This document shows positions 39,891-52,765 of a stretch of DNA of 64,000 nt, one piece after another. Positions within the stretch are counted from its first letter, which is position 1, and every line of letters starts with the position of its first letter. Where the stretch lies: NCBI RefSeq assembly GCF_028640845.1, contig NC_080540.1:230314794-230378793 (forward strand), in the 5' to 3' direction. The position numbers and the translations under genes were made by a program. The notes beneath the pieces are model-generated. The model saw only the letters and a list, made by a program, of their open reading frames with translations, did not search any database and was not told the origin of the DNA. This DNA comes from Ahaetulla prasina. Its lineage: Eukaryota > Chordata > Lepidosauria > Squamata > Colubridae.

Positions 39891-41291
39891 CCCAGGCAGG
39901 CAGGTGAGGAGTAGTGAGTAGAGGCTGGCAAGGCGCCCCTCGATGTGAGTGACATTGAGTTGGCCACGCCCACCCAGCTGGTCATTAGGCAGATCATATT
40001 AGTGGTCCACGGAATTTAAAATTATGAATTTAGTCGTCCCTGAGGTCCAAAAGGTTGGTGACCCCTGTTCCATATGACAGCCCTTGAACACACATCTTTT
40101 GTGTCTCTTGCAGATTTCTCTTCTCAGATAAAACATGTCCAATACCTCCAAGATTCCTCATACATTTTCTCTTCCCCTTCCCATCTTGGTTACTTTTCTC
40201 TCAACATTTTATCAGTGCTTTTATACAAATGCGATGCTAGAGAGGGACACTATATTCTAGATGCACTCTGACCAGTGCCAAATAGTAACAATGGCTTCTC
40301 TTAACCTTAATCCACTTTATGGGTGAACTGTTGAAGTTAAGTTGTTCCTATCACCTTCACATGCTCTAATTAGGTGTTTCATTTTTCCTAATAGGTTTCT
40401 GCCCATTATTCCAGCTTTGCAACATGCCCTCAGATTAGGATAATGACCTCTAAAGTGTTTTCTATATTCTGATTTATAGAATAAAATAGTATATCTTCTA
40501 ACTCCTTCTTGTAATCATTTACAAATATGTTGAATGGCACAGGGTCTAAATGGAATCTTGCAATAGGGGCCGCAGTGTGGCTCAGGCTGTAAGAAGCCTG
40601 TTATTAAAACACAGCTGCCTGCAATTACTGCAAGTTCTAGTCCTACCAGGTCCAAGGTTGACTCAGCCTTCCATCCTTTATAAGGTAGGTAAAATGAGGA
40701 CCCAGATTGTTGGGGGGGCAATAAGTTGACTTTGTAAATATACAAATAGAATGAGACTATTGCCTTACACACTGTAAGCCGCCCTGAGTCTTCGGAGAAG
40801 GGCGGGATATAAATGTAAAAAATATATATATATCAATCCAGAGCTCTCTCCAGACCCACAAACATACACTTATTGGGCACCGTTGTTCAATCTCTGCATG
40901 CATCCACCTAACATACCATAAGTAACTCAAATGTTCCTATCATCTCTATTAGAATCTTTGTTGCATGCTTTGCTTTGAAAGGAACATTTTCATGTGATGA
41001 AACTACATCGAACTACATCGTCTACGTTTTGATCTATGCTTAGTTCATAAGATTATTTACCAAAACCTTCTACCTGTAAATGAATACTTTAATTTCAACC
41101 ATAATAGTACAAGGGCCATCAATAGATTTAAACTCAATATAATTCGCTCTAATCTTAATTGTAGGAAATGTGACTTTTGCAATAGAGTAGTAAATGTCTG
41201 GAACAATCTACCTGATCCTGTTGTTAGTCTCTAATCCCATACCTTTTACCGTAAACTGTCTACCATGGACCTTTCATGTTTCTTAAGAGGT
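39881..41291. repeat. tandem duplication, unit 1 (1411 bp)
   Basis: Begins CCCTAAGGAGCCCAGGCAGG and runs through the hAT right end (to 40067), unique sequence, a SINE (40566-40822) and the start of an L3 LINE 3' fragment (about 41005 onward). The next unit begins at 41292 with the same CCCTAAGG. Units differ at only about eight to ten positions. Confidence 0.93.
40566..40822 (+). repeat. tRNA-derived squamate SINE (in unit 1)
   Basis: Head GGGGCCGCAGTGTGGCTCAGG, B-box region AAGTTCTAGTCC, body GTTGACTCAGCCTTCCATCC and end AAGGGCGGGATATAAATG. The tail conserves CGCCCTGAGTCTTCGGAGAA. Confidence 0.85.
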
Positions 41292-42702
41292 CCCTAAGGA
41301 GCCCAGGCAGGCAGGTGAGGAATAGTGAGTAGAGGCTGGCAAGGCGCCCCTCGATGTGAGTGACATTGAGTTGGCCACGCCCACCCAGCTGGTCATTAGG
41401 CAGATCATATTAGTGGTCCACGGAATTTAAAATTATGAATTTAGTCGTCCCTGAGGTCCAAAAGGTTGGTGACCCCTGTTCCATATGACAGCCCTTGAAC
41501 ACACATCTTTTGTGTCTCTTGCAGATTTCTCTTCTCAGATAAAACATGTCCAATACCTCCAAGATTCCTCATACATTTTCTCTTCCCCTTCCCATCTTGG
41601 TTGCTTTTCTCTCAACATTTTATCAGTGCTTTTATACAAATGCGATGCTAGAGAGGGACACTATATTCTAGATGCACTCTGACCAGTGCCAAATAGTAAC
41701 AATGGCTTCTCTTAACCTTAATCCACTTTATGGGTGAACTGTTGAAGTTAAGTTGTTCCTACCACCTTCACATGCTCTAATTAGGTGTTTCATTTTTCCT
41801 AATAGGTTTCTGCCCATTATTCCAGCTTTGCAACATGCCCTCAGATTAGGATAATGACCTCTAAAGTGTTTTCTATATTCTGATTTATAGAATAAAATAG
41901 TATATCTTCTAACTCCTTCTTGTAATCATTTACAAATATGTTGAATGGCACAGGGTCTAAATGGAATCTTGCAATAGGGGCCGCAGTGTGGCTCAGGCTG
42001 TAAGAAGCCTGTTATTAAAACACAGCTGCCTGCAATTACTGCAGGTTCTAGTCCTACCAGGTCCAAGGTTGACTCAGCCTTCCATCCTTTATAAGGTAGG
42101 TAAAATGAGGACCCAGATTGTTGGGGGGGCAATAAGTTGACTTTGTAAATATACAAATAGAATGAGACTATTGCCTTACACACTGTAAGCCGCCCTGAGT
42201 CTTCGGAGAAGGGCGGGATATAAATGTAAAATATATATATATATCAATCCAGAGCTCTCTCCAGACCCACAAACATACACTTATTGGGCACCGTTGTTCA
42301 ATCTCTGCATGCATCCACCTAACATACCATAAGTAACTCAAATGTTCCTATCATCTCTATTAGAATCTTTGTTGCATGCTTTGCTTTGAAAGGAACATTT
42401 TCATGTGATGAAACTACATCGAACTACGTCGTCTACGTTTTGATCTATGCTTAGTTCATAAGATTATTTACCAAAACCTTCTACCTGTAAATGAATACTT
42501 TAATTTCAACCATAATAGTACAAGGGCCATCAATAGATTTAAACTCAATATAATTCGCTCTAATCTTAATTGTAGGAAATGTGACTTTTGCAATAGAGTA
42601 GTAAATGTCTGGAACAATCTACCTGATCCTGTTGTTAGTCTCTCTAATCCCATACCTTTTACCGTAAACTGTCTACCATGGACCTTTCATGTTTCTTAAG
42701 AG
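41292..42702. repeat. tandem duplication, unit 2 (1411 bp)
   Basis: Repeats unit 1 base for base apart from scattered changes, for example TGGTTACTTTTC versus TGGTTGCTTTTC and GTCTCTAATCCC versus GTCTCTCTAATCCC. It ends at CCCTAAGG (42705-42712 region), after which the L3 LINE carries on into its true 3' UTR, so this copy keeps the original right flank. Confidence 0.93.
41977..42232 (+). repeat. tRNA-derived squamate SINE (in unit 2)
   Basis: Duplicate of the SINE at 40566, with GCAGGTTCTAGTCC restoring the consensus B-box G where unit 1 has A. Confidence 0.85.
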
Positions 42703-42960
42703 GTCCCTAAGGGGCTGTGCATAAGCGCACCAGCATGCCTACCGTCAGTATCCTACTGCTCCCAATTATATGTAATTATTCTATGTGTTTATGGCTATGT
42801 TTTGCCAATTTATATCCTTTTTTTTTGTGCCAAAGTTTTTTCATGTGTCTATGTCTGTGTCTACTCTGTTATTTGTTTTCTTCTATTTGTTGACAAATGG
42901 TAAACATATGTATGTAGTACCTAATGTTTATACATTGCTCATTTTTTATTACAAAGTGCC
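42418..42960 (+). pseudogene. L3 LINE 3' fragment (ORF2 end and 3' UTR)
   Basis: Encodes the last part of L3 ORF2 (LVHKIIYQNLLPVNEYFNFN, then CDFCNRVVNVWNNLPDPVV), out of frame near the end, followed by 3' UTR GGGGCTGTGCATAAGCGCAC. It is more diverged than the copies at 31975 and 36936. A duplicate lacking the 3' UTR is at 41005-41296. Confidence 0.8.
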
Positions 42961-43997
42961 AAGAATGGAATTCAGGTTTGGATTTCACTATATATTATAA
43001 CAGATTTATATTTTGCCTTTATTTCATATAGGTCCATGTGGTTGGTGTATACAAATATACGCCTCCTATTTTCCCCACAACAATAATCCTAAGAGGTGAG
43101 TTGGTTGGGAACAGCATCCAAAGTCACTCAGCTGCCTTTTATGCCTAAGGGAAGGCTACACTTCACAATCTTGCACTTTCTAGCTCAGCTCTTATCGTCT
43201 CCATCGAACTGGCAATTTTGATGGATATTAGACCAGTGCACAATTTAGCACTGGTCTAATATTATTTTAAATTTAGGATTCCTGAAGAATTTCTGCTCTA
43301 GCAAAATACTTGGTAATGCATGCCTGTGCAACTTGTGAGCTGGGAGATGAGAGAAATATGATTAGTTCAAAGTGCAGTGCTACTGAATTCTAAAGCCGCA
43401 AATCAAAGGCAATAAAACAATTTCTGACAGAGAGGATGAAAAGATAGATTTGCTATTATCCTTCTCCCATTAAAAAAAACAAAAAAAACCCAGACGATAT
43501 CAACTCCATTACAGAAGAAACAGAGAACACAGCTGTTAGGTACCCAGGAGAAATGAAGCTGGATAACCTCCAGGAAAAGCATCAGATTTCCTTTATCTGT
43601 CTAACTTGCAGGCAGCAGTTCCAACTATCAAGGAATCTATGAATGCTGCAGCAGGTGTGTTAGTATGAATATGAAAAGCAAAACGAAAAGGCTTCATTTT
43701 CTCCTTCAGATTAGTACATTTCAGCTTTAATCACAGAGGCCTGTGTCTTAACTGGGCGCCATTCAAAAATGATTTGAAGGAAGTGCTTTGGACCTTGGGA
43801 GTGCAACACTCCTCTGCTATTCATTAAAGGAGCCTGACTCTTTCCCCCAGGTTTCTAGGTAAGCCTGAAACAAAGGTGCCACTGCTTCAGGGAATTGACT
43901 CAACAAAGTTAACATATACAGCTGCATCTTTTCCTATGGATGTGTGATGTGTTTGGTTAAGGAGTTGGAGGCAGATGCTGTATTTCCCCCCCCACAC
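42961..43997. other. intron; possible conserved block 43540-43850
   Basis: The left part is AT-rich. About 43540-43850 has balanced composition, no recognisable repeat and motifs such as TTTCCTTTATCTGTC. It is a candidate regulatory element by inspection only. Confidence 0.35.
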
Positions 43998-44140
43998 CAG
44001 TGGTGGGTTGCTACCGGTTCGCCCCGGATTGGGCGAACCGGTAGCACTGGTGGCGGGAGGCTCCGTCCACCCGCCCGGACATCTCTGCGCAAGCGTGCAT
44101 GCACCCACAAGCAAATCGGTAGTGACGGGATTTGCCCCAC
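43998..44140. mobile_element. hAT-like MITE fragment with inner hairpin
   Basis: Starts CAGTGGTGGGTTGCTACCGG and contains the hairpin GCTACCGGTTCGCCC / GGGCGAACCGGTAGC (44011-44045). Resembles the element at 54913-55068. The right boundary is unclear; CCCCACAC occurs on both sides but the site is low complexity. Confidence 0.5.
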
Positions 44141-44517
44141 ACACAAAGAAACAAATTTCAGCCTTCAAATCTATGTAGCCTTTCAAACACCCTTTTCTCA
44201 TTATTGATGACCTGCAGCCAATATTTCTCTCAAAAAAGAAATTTGGCCATATATTTGCATTACACTGTGTTGTGCTTTCCATGAAACCTGGGAGTTCATG
44301 ATATCCAAGTTTTCAGTAAATATGAAATATGCTTGGCATTATACAGGGAAGATTGTTTGACAGAGATCTATAATGCTACTATGAAATAACTTTAACTCAA
44401 GATGTTGCACTTACAGTATATCTTCATTTTTGTCTAAAACCCAGGCCCATTATAATAACAAAAGGATACTCCTCAATTCATGACTACAGAGGTTTGAAGC
44501 ATCACTTTGGTATAGAA

Positions 44518-44756
44518 ATAGCAATAGCACTTAGACTTATATACCGCTTCATAGTGCTCTACAGCTATCTGTAAGTGGTTTACAGAGTCAGCATATTGCC
44601 CCCAACATTCTGGGTCCTCATTTTACCCACCTCAGAAGGATGGAAGGCTGAGTCAACTTTGAGCCTGGTGAGATCTGAACTGCCAAAGTGCAGGCAGCCG
44701 CCATCAGCAGAAGTAGCCTGCAGTACTGCACGCTAACCATTGTGCCACCACGGCTC
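44518..44756 (-). repeat. tRNA-derived SINE with (GCTATT)n tail
   Basis: The minus-strand head is GAGCCGTGGTGGCACAATGG (A box), then GCAGTTCAGATCTCACC, body AGGTTGACTCAGCC-type sequence, and an end of AAGCGGTATATAAGTC followed by GCTATTGCTATT. Related to the SINEs at 9651 and 40566 in its middle part. Confidence 0.8.
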
Positions 44757-44759
44757 ATA

Positions 44760-46162
44760 AATGAAGTGAGAATCCCAAGAAAGGGTATTGAAATAGGGAA
44801 GTAAGACCAAACACTATTCTCTTCTGAAAAAAATTACGGAGCTTAAGGAGCAAAAAAATAAAATCTCAAATGATCTATGATCCGTGAAGAGGTTTTTTAA
44901 TTATTATTATTAATGCAAAGTTTTCTTGAAATAGTAGTTTTTATATCATCAACTATTTTTCCAGGCACAACATTGGATATTTGGCTACTTCTGCCACCAA
45001 TTATGGTTTTCTTTGCCAGAGATTGTTAGGGATTTCTTATTTCCACCTCTGCTTATCATATTCAGGCTTACCCAACATGCTCCCATGATGAGAGATTAGA
45101 TTTGTTTTTTTTGAAAATGGGCATAATTATTTTTTATTTGTGAATTCTTTTTCAATACCCAAAAAAGCTCTTGAGGCTTTCTAGGAACTAAAAAGTAATA
45201 TTTCACATATCTGAAGCAAATACAGGGATCTTCTCTTACCCCTATACAACTCACACATACAGCATAAATCAACAACCTCACAAGGAAACACACAAGAAGG
45301 ATTTTTATCTTGCAAATAACCACTATATTCAAGTTCTGAATGTTGGCCAGTAAAAGCTCGGATACTTGCTGGATTATTTTAAACTAGTCATCGTATCTCA
45401 GTTTAAGCTATCTCAATGGTTGTTTTGAGGTTAAGGATGAGGGAAAGATATATAGTGCCTTCAGTTACTATAATAACAAATTAAACAAATAGCATTGCTG
45501 ATTTGAATTTTATAAACAGTTTATTGTGGGTCATGAATGCACAAATGTAATTCTCCAGGTGTGGCCACTTACATCTCCTAGTACCTTCCCTATTGGTGAT
45601 TCCATTGGGGTTACTGTGATTCAGTCTTCAGAAATATTTCCAAAGCTTCACGGATACATCAAAAACATGCCGGGATGGTTTTTTAAAAACCCAAAGATAT
45701 ATTTGCATGTGCTTTTTGGTAATAGATTTGTACTGAATCCAAAAACTGCATGTTGTTTAGTTTTCAATAGTGTAAATAGATGTAAATAATTTAAAAACTG
45801 TATTAAATTTAGTGGAATAGATATTATGCACATGCATTTTTGCTTTGCCACAAAAGTTTACTCTGCCATATATCAAGAACTGTGGATTTAGTATGCAGAT
45901 TATACGGTAGTAACGAGCTAGATACATTTCAGTGAAAAGCGTCTGTCATACTTGAGTAAAAACTCTAGATTAATAAGATACATTTATCCAATTTCTACCT
46001 TTGAACTTGTTTTTATTAAAGATTGTCCAATCCTAGTCCTTGTGCTTAAGGTTTAATTCAGTGTTTAAGAACTGAGTGTTTTTATTTCTTTGTATGTGTT
46101 TGACTGTCACAATAATGAATCATTATTATGATTCATACAGTACACCATACAGACTAATTTGG

Positions 46163-46226
<64 letters not shown>

Positions 46227-46861
46227 GCACTAAAGCATTAATTACAAATATTATGACTTAGTTGATATGAATAAAAAAATGAGATTTTCATCATGAAGGT
46301 AATAGCTATGAGCTAAAAAAGATCATGACAAAAACAAAGTCATTTTTTTCCTCCAGAAAATGCTACCATAGGCACTAATTATAATATGAGAGACAATTAA
46401 AGAGATGTGTCCAAAAACTCTCTATTTTTTTGACAGAAAGAACAGTGCAATTACCAGTGTTATTAACAGATAAGTGGCACAAAGAGCAAAAAGAATAAGG
46501 AAGTCTTACTGGCTTCACAGGTCAAATATGTGCCTTAAGCTATAGCTGGATGAAACCAAGACCTGTTTTAGGGGATATTTTAAGGAATGAAATAGATACT
46601 TTGGGGCTCTGCAAATTCCTAAAAATGTAAAGCATAGGTAAAAGTCCTAGTTTTACCCAATTTGGGGAGCTTTGCCAACTGCAAAATGGATGGCAAATTC
46701 AGGCACTCTGCAAAAACAATTTTACATTTGTGGATAAGGAGGATGAGCCAACATTTGCATTTCTGCATGTGTAAAACAGATGTCCAAATAATACGAATTG
46801 TCCTTAATTAGTAAAAAAAATGGATGAAACTAAATTGTTCATCCTTGAACAAGAATGAGTC
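44760..46861. other. intron with (ATT)n microsatellite
   Basis: (ATT)n of about 18 units at 46169-46224. The rest is AT-rich intron with no recognisable gene. Confidence 0.55.
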
Positions 46862-46869
46862 CTCTATAT

Positions 46870-48084
46870 CAGGGGTCTCCAACCTTTTGGACCTCAGAGA
46901 CACCAGGTCCATAATTTTAAATCCTAGTGCACAGCTTGCTGAAGTGCCTGGACTCCCAGTGATGGGATGGGGTCCTTCAGGCACTGTCCCTCCTCTCTCT
47001 TTCTCTCTTTCTCCCCCCACACTCTTTCTCTCTCATTTTCTCATTCTCCCCCCCTCTCTTTCTCTCTCTCCCACTCATCTCTATTTCTCTCTCCCTCCCT
47101 CCCTCTCTTTCTTTCTCTCTCTCCCCCCCCTCTCTCTCCCACTCATTCTCTCTGATTTGTCTCTCTCTCATCTCTCTCTCTCCATTTCTCTTTCTTTCTC
47201 TCTCCCACTCTTTCTCTCTCATTCTCTTTCTCTCCCTCTTTCCCCACTCATTTTCTCTCTCTCATTCTCTCTCTTTCTCTCTGCCCTCTTTCTCTCTCTT
47301 GCCCCACTCTTTCTCTCTCATTCTTTCTCTCTCCCTCTCTCTCCCTCTCTTTCTCTCTCTTTCTCTCCCTCTCTTTCTCTCTCTCTCTTATTCTCTCTCT
47401 CTCATCTCTCTTCCCCCTTTCTTTCTCTCATTTCTCTCCCCCTTTCTTTCTCTCTCTCTCTCCCACTCTTTCTCATTATCTCTCTCTCTTTCATTCTCTC
47501 TCTCATTCTCTCCCTCTCCCATTCTCTTTCTCTCTGTCATCTCATGGGCCAGCCAGTGTCTTGGGGCTGAGAGGAAGTCAAGTGTCTCTCCAAGAGACCG
47601 AGGTGCAGGAGCACCAACAAGGGCCGGAAGAAACACCTGCGAGATCCAGCTCCTGCTCTGGAATATGGAGCAAATCGCCATTTCCCCCCCTTCCCTTGCC
47701 AGGCGAGGAGTAACTGGGAAGGGAGGGTGAGGGGCGGGGACAGCCGCTGGTGGGTTCAGCTGACAGGAAGCTACAGCAGGGGGAAGAAACAGCCCAGGTT
47801 CCCACTACCCGTTGCTTTGGCCCACCTGCACTGCCACCCCCCCTTGCACCATTATCTCATTCCAGCTGGCGAGGGCTGTGCTGCAAATTGCCCGAACCTC
47901 CCTCAACAGCGGAGATTTACAGCCCCACCATGAGCTGCCTGGCCAGTCCCATCTTCCAGAGCTCTAGTCACAGGACTGGCCATTGCTTATCCAGGAGCAA
48001 CTCCTCCACCCAGGTGTGCTGCGGACCACCAACATTTCCTCACGGACCACCAGTGGTCTGCGGACCATCAGTTGGTGACCACTG
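46870..48084. mobile_element. hAT non-autonomous element (1215 bp) carrying polypyrimidine
   Basis: The left end is CAGGGGTCTCCAACCTTTTGG and the right end is CAGTTGGTGACCACTG. Target copies are CTCTATAT (46862-46869) and CTCTAAAT (48085-48092), 7 of 8. Its ends correspond to those of 36242-40067 in reverse. The interior is about 560 bp of C/T-only DNA, then GC-rich sequence with GCGGACCACC repeats near the right end. No transposase. Confidence 0.82.
46987..47545. repeat. polypyrimidine tract (CT/TC-rich)
   Basis: About 560 bases almost wholly C and T on the plus strand with CTCTCTTTCTCTC variants. The ORFs here (Ser/Leu/Phe repeats) are composition artefacts. Part of the hAT element. Confidence 0.95.
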
Positions 48085-48232
48085 CTCTAAATGATTAAAT
48101 GAGGAATTACAATATTTTTAAATTATCAAAACATCTGAGAAGAGCTATATATGCTCATACAAAGCATTCTGTTTTAATCTTGGTGTCATGGTAGATTCCT
48201 GGGTCAGAAACTTGTGAAAATCTCAATATCTA

Positions 48233-48466
<234 letters not shown>

Positions 48467-48819
48467 TTAAATTTTGTGATACGAAAATGAAAACATTATG
48501 AGTCAACCAGAGATCAAGCAATTGGGTTAAGATTTAAAATAGAAGTGAGAAAGCCAACCACTATATACAGTAGTTCAGGATTTCATGGAAAGCTTTGGAC
48601 ATAAATAGAAAAAGTGTACGTTTACCTATAACTTTGTTCTAAAATTGCCTTAAGTCACATTTTGATTTAACTGCAGCTTGTTGAAAAGGCCAGGAAAAAA
48701 TAAAAAAATATTCTTGTACATAAGTGATAACAGAATTCATGATCATAGCTAATTCATTACATACATTCTTGCCTCTTTTTTTTCTGATCTCGAGTAGGGA
48801 TACAGAATTTTTTTTTTGT

Positions 48820-49076
48820 TTGTTTACATTTATACCCCGCCCTTCTCCGAAGACTCAGGGCGGCTTACAATGTATAAGGCAATAGTCTCATTCTATTTGT
48901 ATATTTTTTTTACAAAGTCAACTTATTGCCCCCCCAACAATCTGGGTCCTCATTTTACCTACCTTATAAAGGGTGGAAGGCTGAGTCAACCTTGGGCCGG
49001 GCTCGAACCTGCAGTAATTGCAGGCTCTGTGTTCTAATAACAGGCTTCTCTATTGCCTGAGCTATCCCGGGCCAAT
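48820..49076 (-). repeat. tRNA-derived squamate SINE
   Basis: Minus copy: tail CCCCGCCCTTCTCCGAAGAC, body AACTTATTGCCCCCCCAACA, head ending GAGCTATCCCGGGCC. Same family as 9651-9893, which is also inverted. Confidence 0.82.
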
Positions 49077-49375
49077 TTGTGGTGATCCTGATGTTTTTGG
49101 ACTGCAACTCTCAGTCAGCCCAGCCAGTATGGCAATAGTGAGGAGTACCGAAAACTGTAGTTCAACATCACTTGGATCAGAGACTTGGCAAAAGCAAGAA
49201 TTAGGTCTTTTGTCTTTTTGATTTATACAGTAGAATGGTTTCCATTAGGCAAGCTAATTTAGATTGTACTATTTTTGACTGAGTGGATGTTGGAGGTAAG
49301 TTGAGAGGATGTTTCTACACTGGGTTGAAATATATCAGAGAAAAGAAATGAGCGATGATCATCAATACCTTATGA

Positions 49376-49499
49376 CAGGGGTGTGCAAACTTGGCTCTTT
49401 TAAGACTTGTGGACTTCAACTCTCAGAAGCAAAGCTGGCTGAGGAACTCTGGGAGTTAAAGTCCACAAGTCTTAAAAGAGCCAAGTTTGTACACCCCTG
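49376..49499. mobile_element. palindromic hAT MITE (124 bp)
   Basis: Ends are CAGGGGTGTGCAAACTTGG and CCAAGTTTGTACACCCCTG. The target duplication CCTTATGA is perfect (49368-49375 and 49500-49507). The arms fold back almost completely around AAGCAAAGCTGGC. Same family as 520-654. Confidence 0.92.
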
Positions 49500-49507
49500 C
49501 CTTATGA

Positions 49508-50432
<925 letters not shown>

Positions 50433-50693
50433 CTAGAGAGCAAGGGACATTGATTGAAAATGAAAAAAAAAGTGTTAAGCTGTAGTAAACATATTGGTTC
50501 CATCTCTGGTAACATGAAAAATAAGAGGCAAGAATATTAAGTATGTTCATCATCTTGAGTTAATCAAATATTAAAAAGAAAAAAAAACTCTGATGGAATC
50601 AAAATCTAATAACGGCAACATTTAGCTAAATAGAAATTCTATCAATGGGATTTTTGTTATACAGTAAGACAATCCCATGAAATTGTTATATGT

Positions 50694-50697
50694 TTGT

Positions 50698-50744
<47 letters not shown>

Positions 50745-50960
50745 TTTTATTCGATTTTTATACCGCCCTTCTCCCGAAGGACTCAGGGCGGTGTACATCC
50801 AAATAAAAATCCAAAATATACACATTAAAACAAGATTAAAACAAAACATATTACAGGGTGGCCGAAATTTAAAACAATTTAACAAACCTTAAAATATAAA
50901 TAACCCCAATTAAAATACTTGTTCTCTATGCATTATGTTCTCTATGGTTATAAGATAAAC
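50694..50960 (-). repeat. (TTTA)n and retroposon 3' tail
   Basis: (TTTA)n at 50694-50748 followed by TATACCGCCCTTCTCCCGAA and CTCAGGGCGGTGTACATCC, the antisense tail of an L2-like LINE or SINE, with A-rich sequence to 50900. Confidence 0.65.
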
Positions 50961-51309
50961 TAATAATTTACAACAAGTTACTAAACATCTGTATATATAA
51001 GATAGCTAACATTGAACCAGAAAATTTCGTTTCATTTCATCATGAACTTCATCATACAAGATTGACCATGCATTTCATGATCATGATGATTATGATCATA
51101 ATGATACAAAGTTCATCATGCATTTCAAGGTTCATCATCATGCTTAATCAAAAATGGTTGTGAAGAGTATGCCACATTAGTACTTGGGGTTTTGAGCTTT
51201 GGATCAGATTATGAGAAAATAGTTTCCCATCATATGTCCTTAGTACTGATTCATTAATCTAACTCTAAATTAACTATTTTAATCTGTAGCAATACTGGTG
51301 GTTTGCATA

Positions 51310-52602
51310 TGCTGGCATTGTTGTTGTTAATTGCGAAGTTCTGTCTGACCCATCACGACCCCATGGACAACGTTCCTCCAGGCCTTCCTGTCCTCTACCA
51401 TCCCCTGGAGTCCATTTAAACTCATGTCTACTGCTTCAGCGACTCCATCCAGCCACCTCATTCTCTGTTGTCCCCTTATTCTTTTGCCCTCAATCTTTCC
51501 CAGCATTAGGTTCTTCTCCAGTGAGTCCTTCCTTCTCATTAGGTGGTCAAAGTATTTCAGTTTCATCTTCAGGATCTGGCCTTCTAAAGAGCAGTCAGGG
51601 TTGATCTCCTTTAGGAGTGACCGGTTTGATCACCTTGCAGTCCAAGGGACTCGCAAGAGTCTTCTCCAGCACCATAATTCAAAGGCCTCAATTCTTTGGC
51701 GCTCAGCCTTTCTTATGGTCCAACTTTCACAGCCATACATTGCAACTGGGAAAACTTGACTATGCACAATTTGTTGGCAGGGTGATGTCTCTACTTTTTA
51801 GAATGCTGTCTAGATTTGCCATAGCTTTCCTCCCCAGGAGCAAGCGCCTTTTAATTTTTTGGCTGTAGTCCCCATCTGCGGTGATCTTGGAACCCAGGAA
51901 AATAAAATCTGTCACTGCCTCCATTTCTTCCCCATCTATTTGCCAGGAATTGAGAGGGCTGGGTGTCATGATCTTAGTTTTCTTAATGTTGAGTTTCAAG
52001 CCAACTTTTGCACTCTCCTCCTTTACCCGCATCAAGAGGCTCTTTAGTTCCTCTTCACTTTCTGCCATTAGAGTGGTATCATCTACATATCTGAGGTTGT
52101 TGATATTTCTCCTGGCAATCTTAATTTCAATTTGTGATTCATCTAGCCCCGCCTTTCTCATGATGTGCTCTGCATATAAGTTAAATAGGCAGGGCAACAG
52201 TATACAGCCTTGCTGAACTCCTTTCCCAATTTTGAACCAATAAGTGATTCTGTGTCCAGTTCTCACTGTGGCTTCTTGACCTGCATATAGGTTTCTCAAG
52301 AGACAAATAAGATGGTCTGGTACTCTTTAAGAACTTGCCACAATTTGTTGTGATCCACACAGTCAAAGACTTTAGCATAGTCAATGAAGCAAATTCCAAA
52401 TTTGCTGGCAAATTGAGTGTAGCACTTTTACTGCATCATCTTTCAAGATTTTGAATATTCAGCTGGAATACTGTCACTTCCACTAGCTTTGTTGTTGCTC
52501 AGACTTCCTAAGGCCCATTTGACTTCACATTCCAGGATGTCTGGCTCTAGATCAGTGACCACCCCATCATGGTTATCAGGGATGTTAAGCTCATTCATAG
52601 AA
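51310..52602 (-). pseudogene. BovB (RTE-clade) LINE, 5' truncated
   Basis: Reverse-transcriptase segment at 51760-52299 with GVQQGCILLPCLFNLYAEHI, catalytic YVDDTTLMAES and FLGSKITADGDYSQKIKRR. The C-terminal part at 51327-51566 has MKLKYFDHLMRRKDSLEKN and GRGQQRMRWLDG-like sequence. The 3' end is the characteristic GACCCATCACGACCCCATGG on the plus strand near 51345. A frame break near 51570-51760 and stops upstream of 52300 make it non-functional. BovB is known for horizontal spread among squamates and ruminants and mobilises Sauria-type SINEs like the one at 28516. Confidence 0.9.
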
Positions 52603-52605
52603 TAT

Positions 52606-52765
52606 ATCTATTTATTTATTATCCCATCTTTATTATTTTTATAAATAACTCAAGGTGACCAACATAATAATATCCCTTCCTTCTCCTATTTTCCTCACAA
52701 CACAACACTGAGATTGATTGGGCTGAGAGAGAATGACTAACCCAAGGTCACCCAACTTGCTTTCA
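52606..52765 (-). repeat. retroposon tail fragment
   Basis: The antisense tail reads TTATCCCATCTTTATTATTT and AAGGTGACCAACATAATAAT, then CCTCACAACACAACACTGAG and CCCAAGGTCACCCAACTTGC, matching the 3' half of the SINE family at 491 and 57930. Confidence 0.6.

Larger units (their letters stand above)
36242..40067. mobile_element. hAT element filled with nested insertions
   Basis: The left end is CAGTGGTCACTAACTGG and the right end is CCAAAAGGTTGGTGACCCCTG with target copies TTTCATAT (36234-36241) and TTCCATAT (40068-40075), 7 of 8 identical. Both ends match those of the element at 46870-48084 in inverted orientation, confirming one family. Inside are a CR1 tail (36331-36530), a second hAT left end (36531), a solo LTR (36579-39473), an L3 LINE within the LTR, and a coiled-coil coding fragment (39474-39890). 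Confidence 0.75.

Noticed and set aside
36531..40067. A single hAT element starting at CAGGGGTCCTCAAAC (36531)
   Set aside because: Its left flank CACTAAAT does not match the right flank TTCCATAT, whereas the end at 36242 has a 7-of-8 match, so 36531 is treated as a separate nested end whose right side is missing.
46824..47570. 248-codon Ser/Leu/Phe ORF
   Set aside because: A translation of the polypyrimidine tract; C/T-only DNA cannot form stop codons, so length means nothing.
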